Source: Triglochin maritima | Taxonomy: Eukaryota; Streptophyta; Magnoliopsida; Alismatales; Juncaginaceae | Assembly (NCBI GenBank): GCA_963682175.1 | Contig: OY821777.1 | Span: forward strand, 1,815,501 to 1,879,500 | Length of the DNA: 64,000 nucleotides | Direction: 5' to 3' | In this document: positions 36,763-47,033 of the stretch, in pieces | How positions within the stretch are numbered: the first letter of the stretch is position 1 | Layout of the letters: every line of letters begins with the position of its first letter | Position numbers and translations under genes: made by a program | Notes under the pieces: model-generated | Told to the model about the DNA's origin: nothing | The model's input: the letters and a program-made list of their open reading frames with translations, nothing else | Databases searched by the model: none

Positions 36763-36870
36763 CCGGAAATTCATTAATTAAAATTTCGAAAACTAATCAA
36801 AAAAAAATTAAAACTACCACGATCGCGGGTCGAACCCGCGATCCGTGCCCACGGATCCGTGGGCGCGAAT
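36763..36870. repeat. Left terminal inverted repeat with hairpin
   Basis: It starts CCGGAAATTC and runs through AATTTCGAAAACTAATC to the hairpin GATCGCGGGTCGAACCCGCG, then a second palindrome CCCACGGATCCGTGGG. Its inverted partner is at 44,880-45,024. Confidence 0.75.
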
Positions 36871-36955
36871 TCTTATAAATTAAAATTCAGTGCGTTTTTT
36901 TAATACAATTATTTTTTCAATTCCTCACACATTTCCACTTCTACTCTCCACACAG

Positions 36956-37323
36956 TTGTGAAATTGTGCCCGGTAACATCAATTTTTCTGATCCGTGTGT
37001 CTTTCCTGGTGATATTTGAGGTAATTATTTTTTTTCATTCTTATATTTATAGTTATTAATAATTAGTAATAATATCAAATATTAAAATTCTACTCTCTTC
37101 ACAGTCTTCAAATTGTGTCTGGTGATATCAATTTTTCTGATCTGTGTATTTTCCTGGTGAATTTTGAGGTAATTTTTTCTTCTTCTTAATTTCTATTTAT
37201 CTCACATTATTAACAATTGGTAATAATATCAAATATTGAAATTCTACTTTATTCACAGTCTTCAAATTGTGCCTGTTGATATCAATTTTTCTGATCCGTG
37301 TGTTTTTCCTGGTGAATTTTGAG
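36956..37323 (+). repeat. Triplicated exon-like leader unit of the MULE transposase
   Basis: Three tandem copies, ~150 bp apart, of a 64-65 bp block (36956-37020, 37105-37168, 37259-37323). Each is preceded by ...CACAG, a 3' splice-site consensus, and followed by GAG/GTAATT, a 5' splice-site consensus. Each contains AAATTGTG, ATCAATTTTTCTGATC and TTTCCTGGTGA. The unit spacing includes an intron-like T/A-rich part. They lie between the left TIR and the transposase start, so they look like repeated non-coding leader exons. Confidence 0.75.
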
Positions 37324-39413
37324 GTAATTTTTTTATTCTTAATTTCTATTTATCTCACATTTTTAATAATTGTTAATAATATCAAATGTTGAAGTAATTT
37401 TTAATATAAAACTAATTAAAGAATTTTACATTGTAGTTAACATAATGATTACGGTTAGTGTGCACTTTGGCGGTGAAATAGTTCAAAATGCAAGTTACGG
37501 TGTAGAGTACACGATAGGTCCAAGACTTACACTTTTAGCGAGCGAAAATGTAACCTTAGAAGAACTTAAGAGTTGGATATATCAAGGTTTGAATGTCGAA
37601 AAATCTCAGTACTCGATGAATATTCAATATCGTTGCAACATTGCACCAACCGGTTACTTTTTTTTTAATGTGATGTCTGTATATGATGAGAATTCCTGGA
37701 GAATAGCCTATGAAACAGCTTATTCCAAAATGGGAATGATGGAGTTATATGTACAGTTGAATCCTGTGGAAATTGAGTGGACGACTGAGATGTTTACAGG
37801 TAACCAACCGGGTAGTAGTAGTGGTGCAGGTTTCATATCTCAACAATCATGTGATGCAAACACCATAGCAGAAACCAGTCGACCTGCGATTAGAACTTCT
37901 GATTTCGTGCCTATACCAACAGATGATGAAGAAGAAAATGATGACGAAGATTACAATATAGATACAGAGAATGAATCATCAGGTGACGAGGATGAGGATG
38001 CTGATGAGATTGAGGAAGATGAAGATATTGGTCCGAACGTGAGTCAGTTAAGCCAATACAACCCATTTAGAGGGAGGGGTTCGGTTCACCCAGCTAAAAG
38101 CTTTCATGATTGTTCTAGTTGGGTTCCTGCAGATACATCATTTATAGAAAGCAGCGTAATAGTTGAAGGTCCGTTAGCTGAGAATCAAGCATTCTCATCA
38201 AAAGACGCTCTAAAGAACACAATATCGAAATGGCATATTGACAATAATCGGGAGATCAAGGTGCAAGACAGCAGCAAAACCAAATATAGGGTGAGATGTA
38301 AAGATGAAAATTGTAGCTGGATGTTGTACGCTGCACGGACTGGTTCGGGTGATGCATGGTCTATAAGAAAATGTCCGTATAAGCATATATGCAGGTCCAC
38401 AGCTGCCCGATTTGATCATGCTCAGCTGACTGCAAAGATGATGGCTGATATCATCCGTGAAGATGTCGAAAATAATGTCTCGCTCCCGATTAAACAGGTG
38501 TTTGGTCTGGTAAGAAAAATATTTCCAGGTGTTAATCCAAAGTACAATAAATTATGGCGTGCCCGCGAGATTGTTGTTGCACACATGTTTGGAAGTTGGT
38601 CGGGTTCATATGCTTTGTTGCCTCAATTGTTAAATGTTATTAAACAATCAAATCCTGGAAGTAAAGTTGTAGTTCATTCTGACCCTTTACCATGCGCTGG
38701 TGTCCGTCAGTTTAAATGTGCAGCATGGGCTTTTGGTCCTTGTATTCAGGCATTCAAATATCTGCGTCCTGTTATCAGCATAGACGCCTCATTTCTTAAA
38801 GGTAGATACGAAGGAAGGTTACTTGTTGCTGTTGGGTATGACGCTGAGAATCAACTACTGCCTCTTGCATTTGGGCTCGTTGAGAAGGAAAATATATCCA
38901 ATTGGGGATGGTTTATGAGATGGTTGCGACGAGAGGTGATTGGAGATAGGAAGATATGTGTCATATCTGATCGACATGCTGCAATTAAACACATTTTTAG
39001 GAATCCCGGTTACGGTTGGCACGAGGAAGGAAATGAAGCAGTTTACCGTTTATGCGCACAACATCTTGCCGAAAACTTGCTAAAAAATTGTAAGAATCAA
39101 TATGCAGTTGACGCCTTCAAAGCAGCATGCAGACATAGTAATCCGTGGGATTTCAAAGCCAGTTTGGAACAAGTTGAGTATTGGAGTAAAGATGCATTAC
39201 AATACATAAAAGGGATAGGGAAAAAGATGAAACAAATGAGAATGAACCGGAAGTTCCTAGTAAGTGGTCGTTGTGTCACGACGGAGGCCAAAGATGGGGA
39301 ATAATGACAAGCAATGTTGCGGAGTGTCTGAACAATGTTTTCAAAGAAGCTCGTGGTTTACCCATTTGTGCAATTGTAGAGGCGACATACTATAAACTGT
39401 TGGAGTGGTTCAA

Positions 39414-40581
39414 TGATGAGAATTAAATTTATACCGCAAGTGCACGGTGTCAATGAAGACGTGGCAAATACGGGTCGAACACAAGGAGGGAGAGATTTGT
39501 TATTAGTGTGATTTCGATTGGGGGAAAGAAGGAGAGAAGAATAAATTGGGTTTTTGAGATTTTTGGTTTTTATTATCTAAAGCAAGAAACAAGAACAAAT
39601 AAAACTAAAACAAGAACAAAGATGGTGAATTCAGTTGGGTGGAGGTTTAGATATCGGGTTTAGATTAGAGAATTCTGAAACTTATAATAAATCATATTAG
39701 TTATAAAGCATTACATGATAAATGATTTAACATAAACTCAAGTAATCAAAACATACTAATACGAAATTAAAATAATAACATCTTCTCTTCTCATCACCCT
39801 AAATCCGTCACCCCCACCCTTTGGAAAGAGTTAGAAACTCATAAATGGAGGGAGGGAGAAGGGGTCCTAGAGAAACTAAGAAAAGAAAATTAAAAACATA
39901 AAATAAAAGAAACAGAATTTTATTGCTAAATTATAGAACAAAAGGAAGAACTCCGCACAACATCGTTCTCGGGGCTATTTATAGCAGATACAAGGGACCT
40001 AAGCATGAAATAAGAAAGTACACGCGTCAACACGCAACCGGTAAAATTTTTAGAGCATGAATCTAATTTGGTGCGGCGGAATCGCCACCTTTTTGGCTCA
40101 AAATCGACCCGGATTTTTCCTGTGTGTTTATGGTATGATTTCAATGTCATTTGCGCGTCTGGATTGATTCTTGCATATCTTTGGAGATCCGAATTAATTT
40201 CTTCATATATTTGGAGATCCACATTGATTTTTCTTTATATTTTCTCCATAATAATAAAAGATACTCGTGATTTGCAATTAGGTCCTTCACTTTTTGCAAT
40301 TAAGTCCCCGGCTACTTTTGTGCTTAAGTCCTTGTTCTTTTCGTAATTAGGTCTTGAATGCTTTTATGCTTGGATACATTTCCATTTGAAGCCCGATAAA
40401 CTTGAACTTGGTCTTTATGATAGAAACGAGTCTTTTGTACGCGTTTATGCTCGGGATGTGGGTAAATTGCATTCAGGTCCCTGTATTCTGTAAATAAGAC
40501 TAAACACATACCTTAGTAGCATTTATTGATGTAAAAGTAATCTAAATGAAAGACATATGATGCAATGTATGCAATGCATCA
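39414..40581. mobile_element. Solo LTR inserted in the transposase
   Basis: Flanked by perfect 5-bp direct repeats TTCAA (39409-39413 and 40582-40586). It starts TGATG and ends CATCA, the 5'-TG...CA-3' inverted ends of LTRs. The 1,168-bp body has no coding sequence. The early phrase TACCGCAAGTGCACGGTGTC is one I recognise from many plant LTRs of the Ty3/gypsy (Tat/Ogre-like) type, but family assignment is tentative. Removing it and one TTCAA restores the reading direction of the transposase across the site. Confidence 0.88.
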
Positions 40582-40590
40582 TTCAACAAC

Positions 40591-40892
40591 AGAAGACAAC
40601 ATGCACGTGTGTTGGCACAAAGAGGACACGTCTTTTCGGAGAGGGTTACACAAATGTTGGAAAAATCTGCAGCAGTTGCATGTCAACATGAGGTGAAAAT
40701 AACTGATTTCGATACAGGAGTATATGAGGTCATATCCAAACAGAAGACAACATGCACGTGTGTTGGCACAAAGAGGACACATCTTTTCCGAGAGGGTTAC
40801 ACAAATATTGGAAAAATCTGCAGCAGTTGCATGTCAACATGAGGTGAAAATAACTGATTTCGATACAGGAGTATATGAGGTCATATCCAAAC
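40591..40892 (+). repeat. 151-bp tandem duplication inside the transposase
   Basis: Two nearly identical 151-bp copies (40591-40741 and 40742-40892) begin AGAAGACAACATGCACGTGT and encode the same stretch before the SWIM finger. They differ at only a few bases, so the duplication is young. 151 is not a multiple of three, so it shifts the frame. Confidence 0.92.
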
Positions 40893-41324
40893 ATGAAAGA
40901 GTGAGCAGAATTGGAGCTAGGAGGGATCGTAGTTACAAGGTGATTCTACGTGACGGCACCAGACCGAAGTGCAAGTGTCGGGGACTACAAAATACAGGTA
41001 TCGCTTGCAGTCATGTTTTGGCAGTGTGTGCCGCACGTAACTACAATGCCAATGAATATACACATTCGTACTACAGTGTCAACTCTCTAGTGCACACATG
41101 GGAGGGTCACTTCGATGTGTACGGGAAGGAAGAGGATTGGCCTGAATATATGGGAGACAAAATAATACCTGATCGAACACTCGTCAAGAAAGGAAGAAGA
41201 AGGTCAAAACGTTTACCGATGACGATGGATGTCATGGAAGGAATGATAGGTCCGGGTCATTGTACAGGTTGTGGTTCGATTAATCACACAAGCGATCGTT
41301 GCAATGTAAGGGAAGGTTGAATGT

Positions 41325-41430
41325 ATTGTAATGTTTAATATATTGTAATGTTGAATGTATTGTAACGTTTAATGTATTGTAATGTTGAATGTATTGTAAT
41401 GTTGAATGTGTTGTAATGTTTATAATGTCT
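41325..41430. repeat. Short tandem repeat TGTATTGTAATGTTTAA between the two MULE genes
   Basis: About six imperfect copies of a 17-18 bp unit (TGTATTGTAATGTTGAA and variants). It sits just after the transposase stop, in the tail-to-tail spacer, and may include 3'-end processing signals. Confidence 0.8.
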
Positions 41431-41521
41431 TATTTATAAGTCAAACCATATCAATTAAGATGACAAAAGTACAATAAAATCTTAAAGTACAACCGCGAGT
41501 ACAACTGAATTACAATATGAA

Positions 41522-44059
41522 CTACTGCGTGGGAGTGAAAATCTTTGTCTTCATCTTGCGTCGGCACCCTCGACCGACTGGAGTCGCAACATGCACTGAT
41601 TCTTCTTCATCATCAGAGAAGACGTATGGAACCAAGTCAGAATGGGGTTGAGTCTCAACAGGTGAATGAGACTCAACAGGTCGAAAAGGAGACTGATTTT
41701 GAACAGGCAATTGAGGTGACTGAGTCTCGTAAACTATAGAAGGTATAGGATTTAATTCACAAGTGTACCCTTGGTCAGTAAATGGGCTGAATATACCATC
41801 CAACAAAGACCCGAAATCTGTTTGCGCCAACTGAGGGGTATCATAATTACTACCATGTGTTTCATAAGTTGGATAATCTTCGGGAATCTGGGAAAGCCCC
41901 AACTGGGTTGGCTGCGATGATCCTGCGCCAATGTCACCATATGTTTGAGAATATCCAAACTGGATTGGCTGCGTGGTCCTGCGCCAATGTCACCATATGT
42001 TTGTGAATATCCAAACTGGGTTGGCTGCGATGGTCCTGCGCCAATGTCACCATATGTTTGAGAATATCAAAACTGTGATGGATCTGAGACAAAATCATCG
42101 TATGATGCATTGGATAGCCTAAAACTATATGTTGTTTGGTCTGCAACTCTTGGTACAGGACAGTCATCACGAATCTCATTATTACCATCATCATCTTCAG
42201 GAATCGACTCCACATCTGCAGGTAATCCAGCATCACACAGTACCCTTTCAAATTCGTGCACCTGATCGCAGTCGACAACATCGAGTTGGTGACTCTTCAG
42301 CAACATTTTACAGAGTCCCTTAGTTCCACGTTTGTACAACTGCTTGATAACAAATTTAGCCCGTTGAATACCACGTAAGCCCTACAATTGTAGTTTTAAA
42401 ATTAGATAGTAAAACACAACAATGAACGTCGAATACGTCGAATTGTAGTTCAAAAAACATACCATACGTCGAATACGTGGTCCACCAGGAACGTAACCTA
42501 AGTCCTCGATAGAATCACGTGGGGGTGGCAACGGCCTTTCCAGACCGAACTCTATTTGGCCTCGTATGTAGACTGTGTACATACCATTATGCTGAAACCA
42601 CTGACGATACCGTCGATTTTCTCTCGGATCATATGGTCGACCTTCATGAAGAATATGCGGTCTGTCCCACATTCGTATGTAAATTTCATGCTTCGCTGAC
42701 CAATCATCTCTCTGTCGGGCCGTATGTACTATCTTATCAAGTCTTTTGAGTTCTGTCCACGGATGAGGTTCTGGCGGTGGCGTCGTCTGATAAAATCCAA
42801 ATTGTCTCATAGTTCTTTCTGGATAATGTCATGAAATCATCCAGAAATGAATCAAAGGCACTCTCGCAAGCCAATATGCAGCATCAGTAGTAAATACCCG
42901 ACCAGGAAGCAACATCATATTTTCATAATACGGCTGCCAGTTTACATGCTCATCCAACATACATTCAAATTCATTTCTGTAATGTGTAAGACAATTATGT
43001 GCGGCACTAACCTCATAAGTCTGTGGGTATTGCCACTTAATAGCAAATGGAGGTCGCGATTCTCGGTCGTCTCCACCTAAACACTCAGCATGACCCACGT
43101 GTCTCGGCCGGGCTACGGGAAACCGAGTCCAAGACCAGTGTTGAAGAAGTAACAATGCACCACCAATGTTCCTTTTTCCAGTTTGACATGAAATAGACAA
43201 GTTGCGATATAAACATGAAAGCACGGCCGCACCCCAATTGTATACTATCGGCTTGTCCAACACCTGCAAAAACCTCAAATACATAACTGGAACACTTGTC
43301 CCAGAGCTATCTGGGAAAACCATGGATCCAAACAAATCTAAAATGAAAGCCCGTGTATATTGTGCCACTTCTTCATCTGTGGGAAATTCTGGTAAATTCC
43401 CGTAATTTACCCGCAACCATTGCAAACTGATGCTAAATCCGGACTCTTTGAACATTTGTGACTCATCTCCTCCCACCGTTCTTTTACCTTTTTTTCATAA
43501 TCTCGGCGTTTATATCAATCCCAAAGGAATTTCTAATTAACTCACGACTGTCTCGATCACTGTGCCCGATTATGGGAATATCACTGATAGGTAGACCCCA
43601 CAAACAGCTAACATTCTGCAAGGTTAATCCAACCTCCCCAACCGGTAAGTGGAAAGTGTGAGTCTCAGGACGCCAACGCTCTACAAGTGCAGTAATCAAT
43701 CTATTGTCTGTCCTTGTATGTTTTATTTGGGCAAGTTGATATAATCCCAAATTTTTGAGTGCTTGACTAAAACAATCGTGGAAATGAATTACTGGACGAT
43801 GTGCACGACATTCCAAAACAGCCTCCGGCTATAATATATTCAAATATATTGTGAAAAATACGTCAATTTAAAAAATGTAATTTAAATATTTAGAAAATTT
43901 ACACAATATGATTTTTTTGGTACTTACATTTGTGGAAATATCATTGACTCTGAACATACAATTTGGTATTCCGAGAAGTGGGGAAATAGACTCTCTATCC
44001 ACTGCATCATTATACTCACGTTCGTTTTGTACAGAGCGACTTCTACTTAAATGACTCAT
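41522..44059 (-). pseudogene. Plant mobile domain (PMD) protein gene carried by the MULE, disrupted
   Basis: Exons by splice site and frame: 44059-43928; 43828 to about 42463 (broken); 42381-41522. The first exon encodes MSHLSRSRSVQNERE. The second contains the PMD core (LGLYQLAQ, LITALVERWRPETHTFHLPV, GEVGLTLQNVSCLWGLPI, then LQWLRVNYGNLP, YTRAFILDLFGSMVFPD). PMD occurs in MAIN/MAIL1 of Arabidopsis, which help silence transposons, and in transposon-encoded proteins. Damage: one extra A in an A-run near 43,485-43,490 shifts the frame; a stop lies at 42,829-42,831 where neighbouring codons suggest Trp; another stop near 42,067 and a one-base deletion disrupt a 57-bp repeat. The C-terminus is acidic (FSDDEEESVHVA). 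The protein is not made intact from this copy. Its role in transposition is unknown. Confidence 0.85.
41888..42070 (-). repeat. Three 57-bp coding repeats in the PMD gene
   Basis: Three tandem units, each coding for a peptide like YSQTYGDIGAGPSQPTQFG. The middle unit is missing one base (56 bp), which breaks the frame. The upstream edge has TTTTGA where the repeats have TTTGGA, giving a stop. The repeat number probably varies between copies of the element. Confidence 0.9.
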
Positions 44060-44237
44060 TTTGTCAAAACAACTGTTCATGAAAATAAAAACAGAATTAA
44101 TTCTAATAATTAAAAAATACTTTGCTCGTACATTTCATGACAAATTGCATGTTATAGAAATAATGAAAGCTACAACAATTTAACAGAAAATATAACTAAT
44201 ATTAAAATTTTAATATAACTAATATTAAAATTTTAAT

Positions 44238-44527
44238 ACAACTAATATTAAAATTTTAATTTAACAGAAAATAATAAATAATTATTCCAAATACTTATAT
44301 TATATAATAAATTTCGTAAATGTACGTTATACGAATTTTAGATGTATATACATTTAATTTAATTATAAACAGATACATAAATACAACTAATATTAAAATT
44401 TTAATTTAACAGAAAATAATAAATAACTATTCCAAATACTTATATTATATAATAAATTTCGTAAATGTACGTTATACAAATTTTAGATGTATATACATTT
44501 AATTTAATTATAAACAGATACATAAAT
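44238..44527. repeat. 145-bp tandem duplication upstream of the PMD gene
   Basis: Two almost identical copies (44238-44382, 44383-44527), each starting ACAACTAATATTAAAATTTT and ending in AAACAGATACATAAAT. A shorter TAACTAATATTAAAATTTTA repeat (3-4 copies) precedes them at 44,190-44,260. They lie in the 5' region of the PMD gene and are very A/T-rich. Confidence 0.9.
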
Positions 44528-44879
44528 ACAACTAATATTTACAATTAAATATAATAAAAAATAACAAAACAACTCCAAATAATTTTAATTTAACAAAGAA
44601 ATTAAATCTTAAGTATAAAATTTGTGTAAAATTTACCTGAGTCCAAGATAACCTGGGAAATAAGTGTTGTGCGAGCTCCGAATGGAAGAAAACCTAGAAG
44701 AGAAGTGTCGTGCGAACCCGAGTAGATGCTAAAAATTACTTGAGATTAACTGATTTTAACTTAAAACTTAATCTGAAAACTCAAAAATTAACTACTTTTA
44801 ACTTAATACTTAAACTCAAAACTCAAAAACTGAAATCTAATTTTTTTTTTAAAAAAAAGCAGACGGATCGCGCTTTTAT

Positions 44880-45024
44880 AGCGCGATCCGTCGCACGGAT
44901 CGCGGATCGGGGCCGCGATCCGTGGCCACGGATCGCGGGTCCAAACCGCGATCGTCTTAGATTTAATTTTTTTTATTAGTTTTCGAATTTTTTTTAAATT
45001 GATTATTATTTAAAAAAATTACGG
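44880..45024. repeat. Right terminal inverted repeat with hairpins
   Basis: The inverted partner of 36763-36870. It contains GGATCGCGGATCGG and CCACGGATCGCGGGTCCAAA, which form two hairpin units, then an A/T-rich part with TTTTCGAA, and ends AAAAAAATTACGG. Confidence 0.8.
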
Positions 45025-45402
45025 GTTATTAGATATCTAAGAGCTAAACCACAAAAATCTCATAAATAAAAATCGTTATACCCCCACCCCTGATCCGAAA
45101 TTCAAATCTTATTCCCTTCCCACCTCCCCATCCTCCAACGTCCTCTTTCGACCTCCTCCTCCGACACCCTCGTCTGGCCTCCTCCCACCTTCCTCCACTA
45201 GCCTTCTCCTCCTCTAGCCTCCTTCGGCCTCCTCCCACTTTCATCCTCATTGGGCCTCCTCCGCCTCCAACCTCCAACCTCCATCCTCCTTCAGCTCCTC
45301 CTTCGGTGTTCTCCATCATTTGTCATCTGGCATCCTCCACTTCCTCCGGCCTCTGACCTCCTTTTACTTTGGATATGTCTGATATTTGTAGGTACTACAT
45401 GT
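45025..45402. other. CT-rich low-complexity interval
   Basis: 45,060-45,360 is a CCTCC/TTC-rich, simple-sequence stretch. The minus-strand reading is Gly/Arg/Glu-rich and typical of low-complexity DNA, so I do not call a gene. Confidence 0.5.
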
Positions 45403-46252
45403 CAGAGGCGGATCCAGAAAAAAGAAGAGGGTGGGGCAAACTGTCTGGTCGATTTTTTTTTTGAAAACCCAAAACTTCAAGATGATAATTTAAATAAATA
45501 AATTTATTAAAAAACAAAAAATTGAAAATATCCTTTCTGTTTTTAACATTTATCCAAACCTGAATACATTAAAATTCAAACAACCAAAAGAAAATTTTAC
45601 AACCATTAAACACAATACATCAGTTAAATAATTAATTAACTAAACAATTTAACATAAAAAACACAAATAAAAGTCATTACAAAAGGAGTTGTGCTGATCG
45701 ACTGGGAGGAGGCGATGAGCTGAGGAGGAGATCATATATAGGGAGGAGGAGAGGATTTCGTTTGGACGTGACTAGGGATGGTAACATATCGGTTCCAGTT
45801 CGGGTATTGGGAGAATCAGAATCGGATCTGTTTTTTATTTAGGTATCCATAATTGAACCATATTTGGGTCGGCTTCCAACTTGAGTACTCAGAACCAGAT
45901 CCGACACCAAATCTGTAAAAAAATTAATATTTACCAATAAAAACTGTTCTTTTCGTTTTTTTGCAACAAATTTTTAGGATTAATTTTTTATTTTAATAAT
46001 ACACCGGTTCTGGATCCGAATCCAGTTCCAGTAGTTATAATCGGAACCGGGTCGGTTCTGAAATTGGGTAACTATATCTGATATATATTCGTTTTACTAC
46101 GGTTCGGTTCCGATTTGATCGATTCTGGATACTCATTGACACCTCTAAGTGTGACCGAGTCAGCTGGGAATTGGGATTTAAAAAAACATTTTTTAAAAAA
46201 AATCTGGTCGGGGCAGGTGCCCCCACCTGCCCCCCAGGTGCATCCGCCCCTG
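45403..46252. mobile_element. hAT element, CAGAGGCGGATC type
   Basis: Left end CAGAGGCGGATCCAG; right end GTGCATCCGCCCCTG. The reverse complement of the right end, CAGGGGCGGATGCAC, matches the left. Flanks are 8-bp direct repeats with one mismatch, CTACATGT (45395-45402) and CTGCATGT (46253-46260). TSD size and TIR type fit hAT elements. It is 850 bp, without a transposase, and is interrupted by a second MITE at 45,773-46,147. Confidence 0.8.
45773..46147. mobile_element. hAT-type MITE nested in the 45.4-kb element
   Basis: Left end TAGGGATGGTAACA; right end TCATTGACACCTCTA (reverse complement TAGAGGTGTCAATGA). The interior has inverted CGGTTCCAGTTCGGGT/ACGGTTCGGTTCCGAT-like arms. The candidate 8-bp TSDs GACGTGAC and AGTGTGAC agree at only five positions, so the insertion is old. 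Confidence 0.6.
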
Positions 46253-46490
46253 CTGCATGTCTATGCTTCCTTCTTTGGTGTTATTTGTGCTTGTACATTC
46301 GTGATTGTCTCGGTCTTTAAGTTAGTTTTTAGAGCGTTGTAGGATGAATGTTGTGTCGTGGTTATTTCTTGAGTTTTTATTGTTGGTTGTGTGTTGCAAA
46401 ATCGAGTTTAGGTTTATTGTAGTTGTTATTCGTTGGATATATATTTGTCCTTTAGGTTTATGTGGTATTTTTTTGGTAATGTTTGATTTA

Positions 46491-47033
46491 GGGAATTGTT
46501 AAATCGTTGCATGGGTTTTTCTAAAATAGTTAGTCACAATTATACTTTTGTCATTCACAATTCATTTAACACACATTATATCCCATAAAAAAAATCATGG
46601 TGTCTGACTAGGACGCCTCCTCCGTGATGGGGGCGTTTTACCCAGACACATCGTTTTTTTTAAATCTTGAATTTATACAGTGTGTTATTTCAAATTATTT
46701 GAGATTCCGTTGCAAGATTTCGGTAGTGACGGAGTGAGAAAAAAACATAAACGTAAACAAATGGATAAACGAATCAATATCCGAAGTACAATAATATGGT
46801 GTCGAAATGGATAGTCATATCCCTGATACACTAATCCGGAGTACAATCTAGCGTCCCTCGCAGGGGCTGTCACCCCCGCATTCTTACACTAATTTTATTT
46901 TTCATGGTTATTTTTTGTTGTAGTGTGAAAATATGATTTACTATTGGGAGCAGAAATAAATAAAAAGAATGAATGACAAAATGATAATTGACACGGACGA
47001 TTTAAGTAATTTATGAGCGACGTTTAACAGTCT
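46491..47033. mobile_element. Degraded relative of the hairpin MITE at 4245
   Basis: The left edge GGGAATTGTTAAATCGTTGC resembles the consensus GGGAACTACTAAACGTCGCC. The right edge has GGACGATTTAAGTAATTTAT and GAGCGACGTTTAACAGTCTA, matching GGCGATTTAAGTAGTTTTGG and GGCGACGTTTAGTAGTT in the 4.2-kb copy. It keeps only one or two hairpin units (GGTGTCTGACTAGGACGCC near 46,600). A shared GATTTA next to both edges may be part of an old TSD. Confidence 0.55.

Larger units (their letters stand above)
37445..41320 (+). pseudogene. MULE transposase, disrupted
   Basis: Order of parts: an N-terminal PB1-like region (MITVSVHFGGE, from 37445), a Glu/Asp-rich linker, a MuDR DNA-binding zinc-finger region (VRCKDENCSWMLYA...CPYKHICRS), the MULE catalytic domain with first Asp in SIDASFLKG and second Asp in ISDRHAAI, then NVAECLNN, which supplies the Glu, a SWIM zinc finger (CKCRGLQNTGIACSH) and a C-terminal zinc knuckle (CTGCGSINHTSDRC). 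Damage: a frameshift near 39,211-39,226 in an A-run; a solo LTR at 39,414-40,581; and a 151-bp tandem duplication (40,591-40,892), not a multiple of three. A complete protein would cut and paste the element by recognising its TIRs; this copy cannot make one. All domains are present in order, so decay is recent. Confidence 0.9.
36763..45024 (+). mobile_element. 8.3-kb Mutator-like element with transposase and plant mobile domain gene
   Basis: The two ends are ~105-bp inverted repeats. Left: CCGGAAATTC, AAAATTTCGAAAACTAATC, ACGATCGCGGGT, then a hairpin. Right, reverse-complemented: CCGTAATTTT, AAATTCGAAAACTAAT, GACGATCGCGG. The right terminus is the same as in the 57.7-kb foldback element. Inside are a MULE transposase on + and a PMD protein gene on -, tail to tail and 200 bp apart. 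Both are broken, so this copy is no longer autonomous. A solo LTR interrupts it. No clean TSD is visible: TTAGAACTA on the left versus GTTATTAGA on the right. Confidence 0.8.

Noticed and set aside
36763..45024. Perfect TSD for the 8.3-kb MULE
   Set aside because: Flanks TTAGAACTA and GTTATTAGA do not match; shifting the edges gives at best 6 of 9, so I do not claim one.
45044..45319. Gly/Arg-rich minus-strand open frame
   Set aside because: CT-rich simple sequence explains it.
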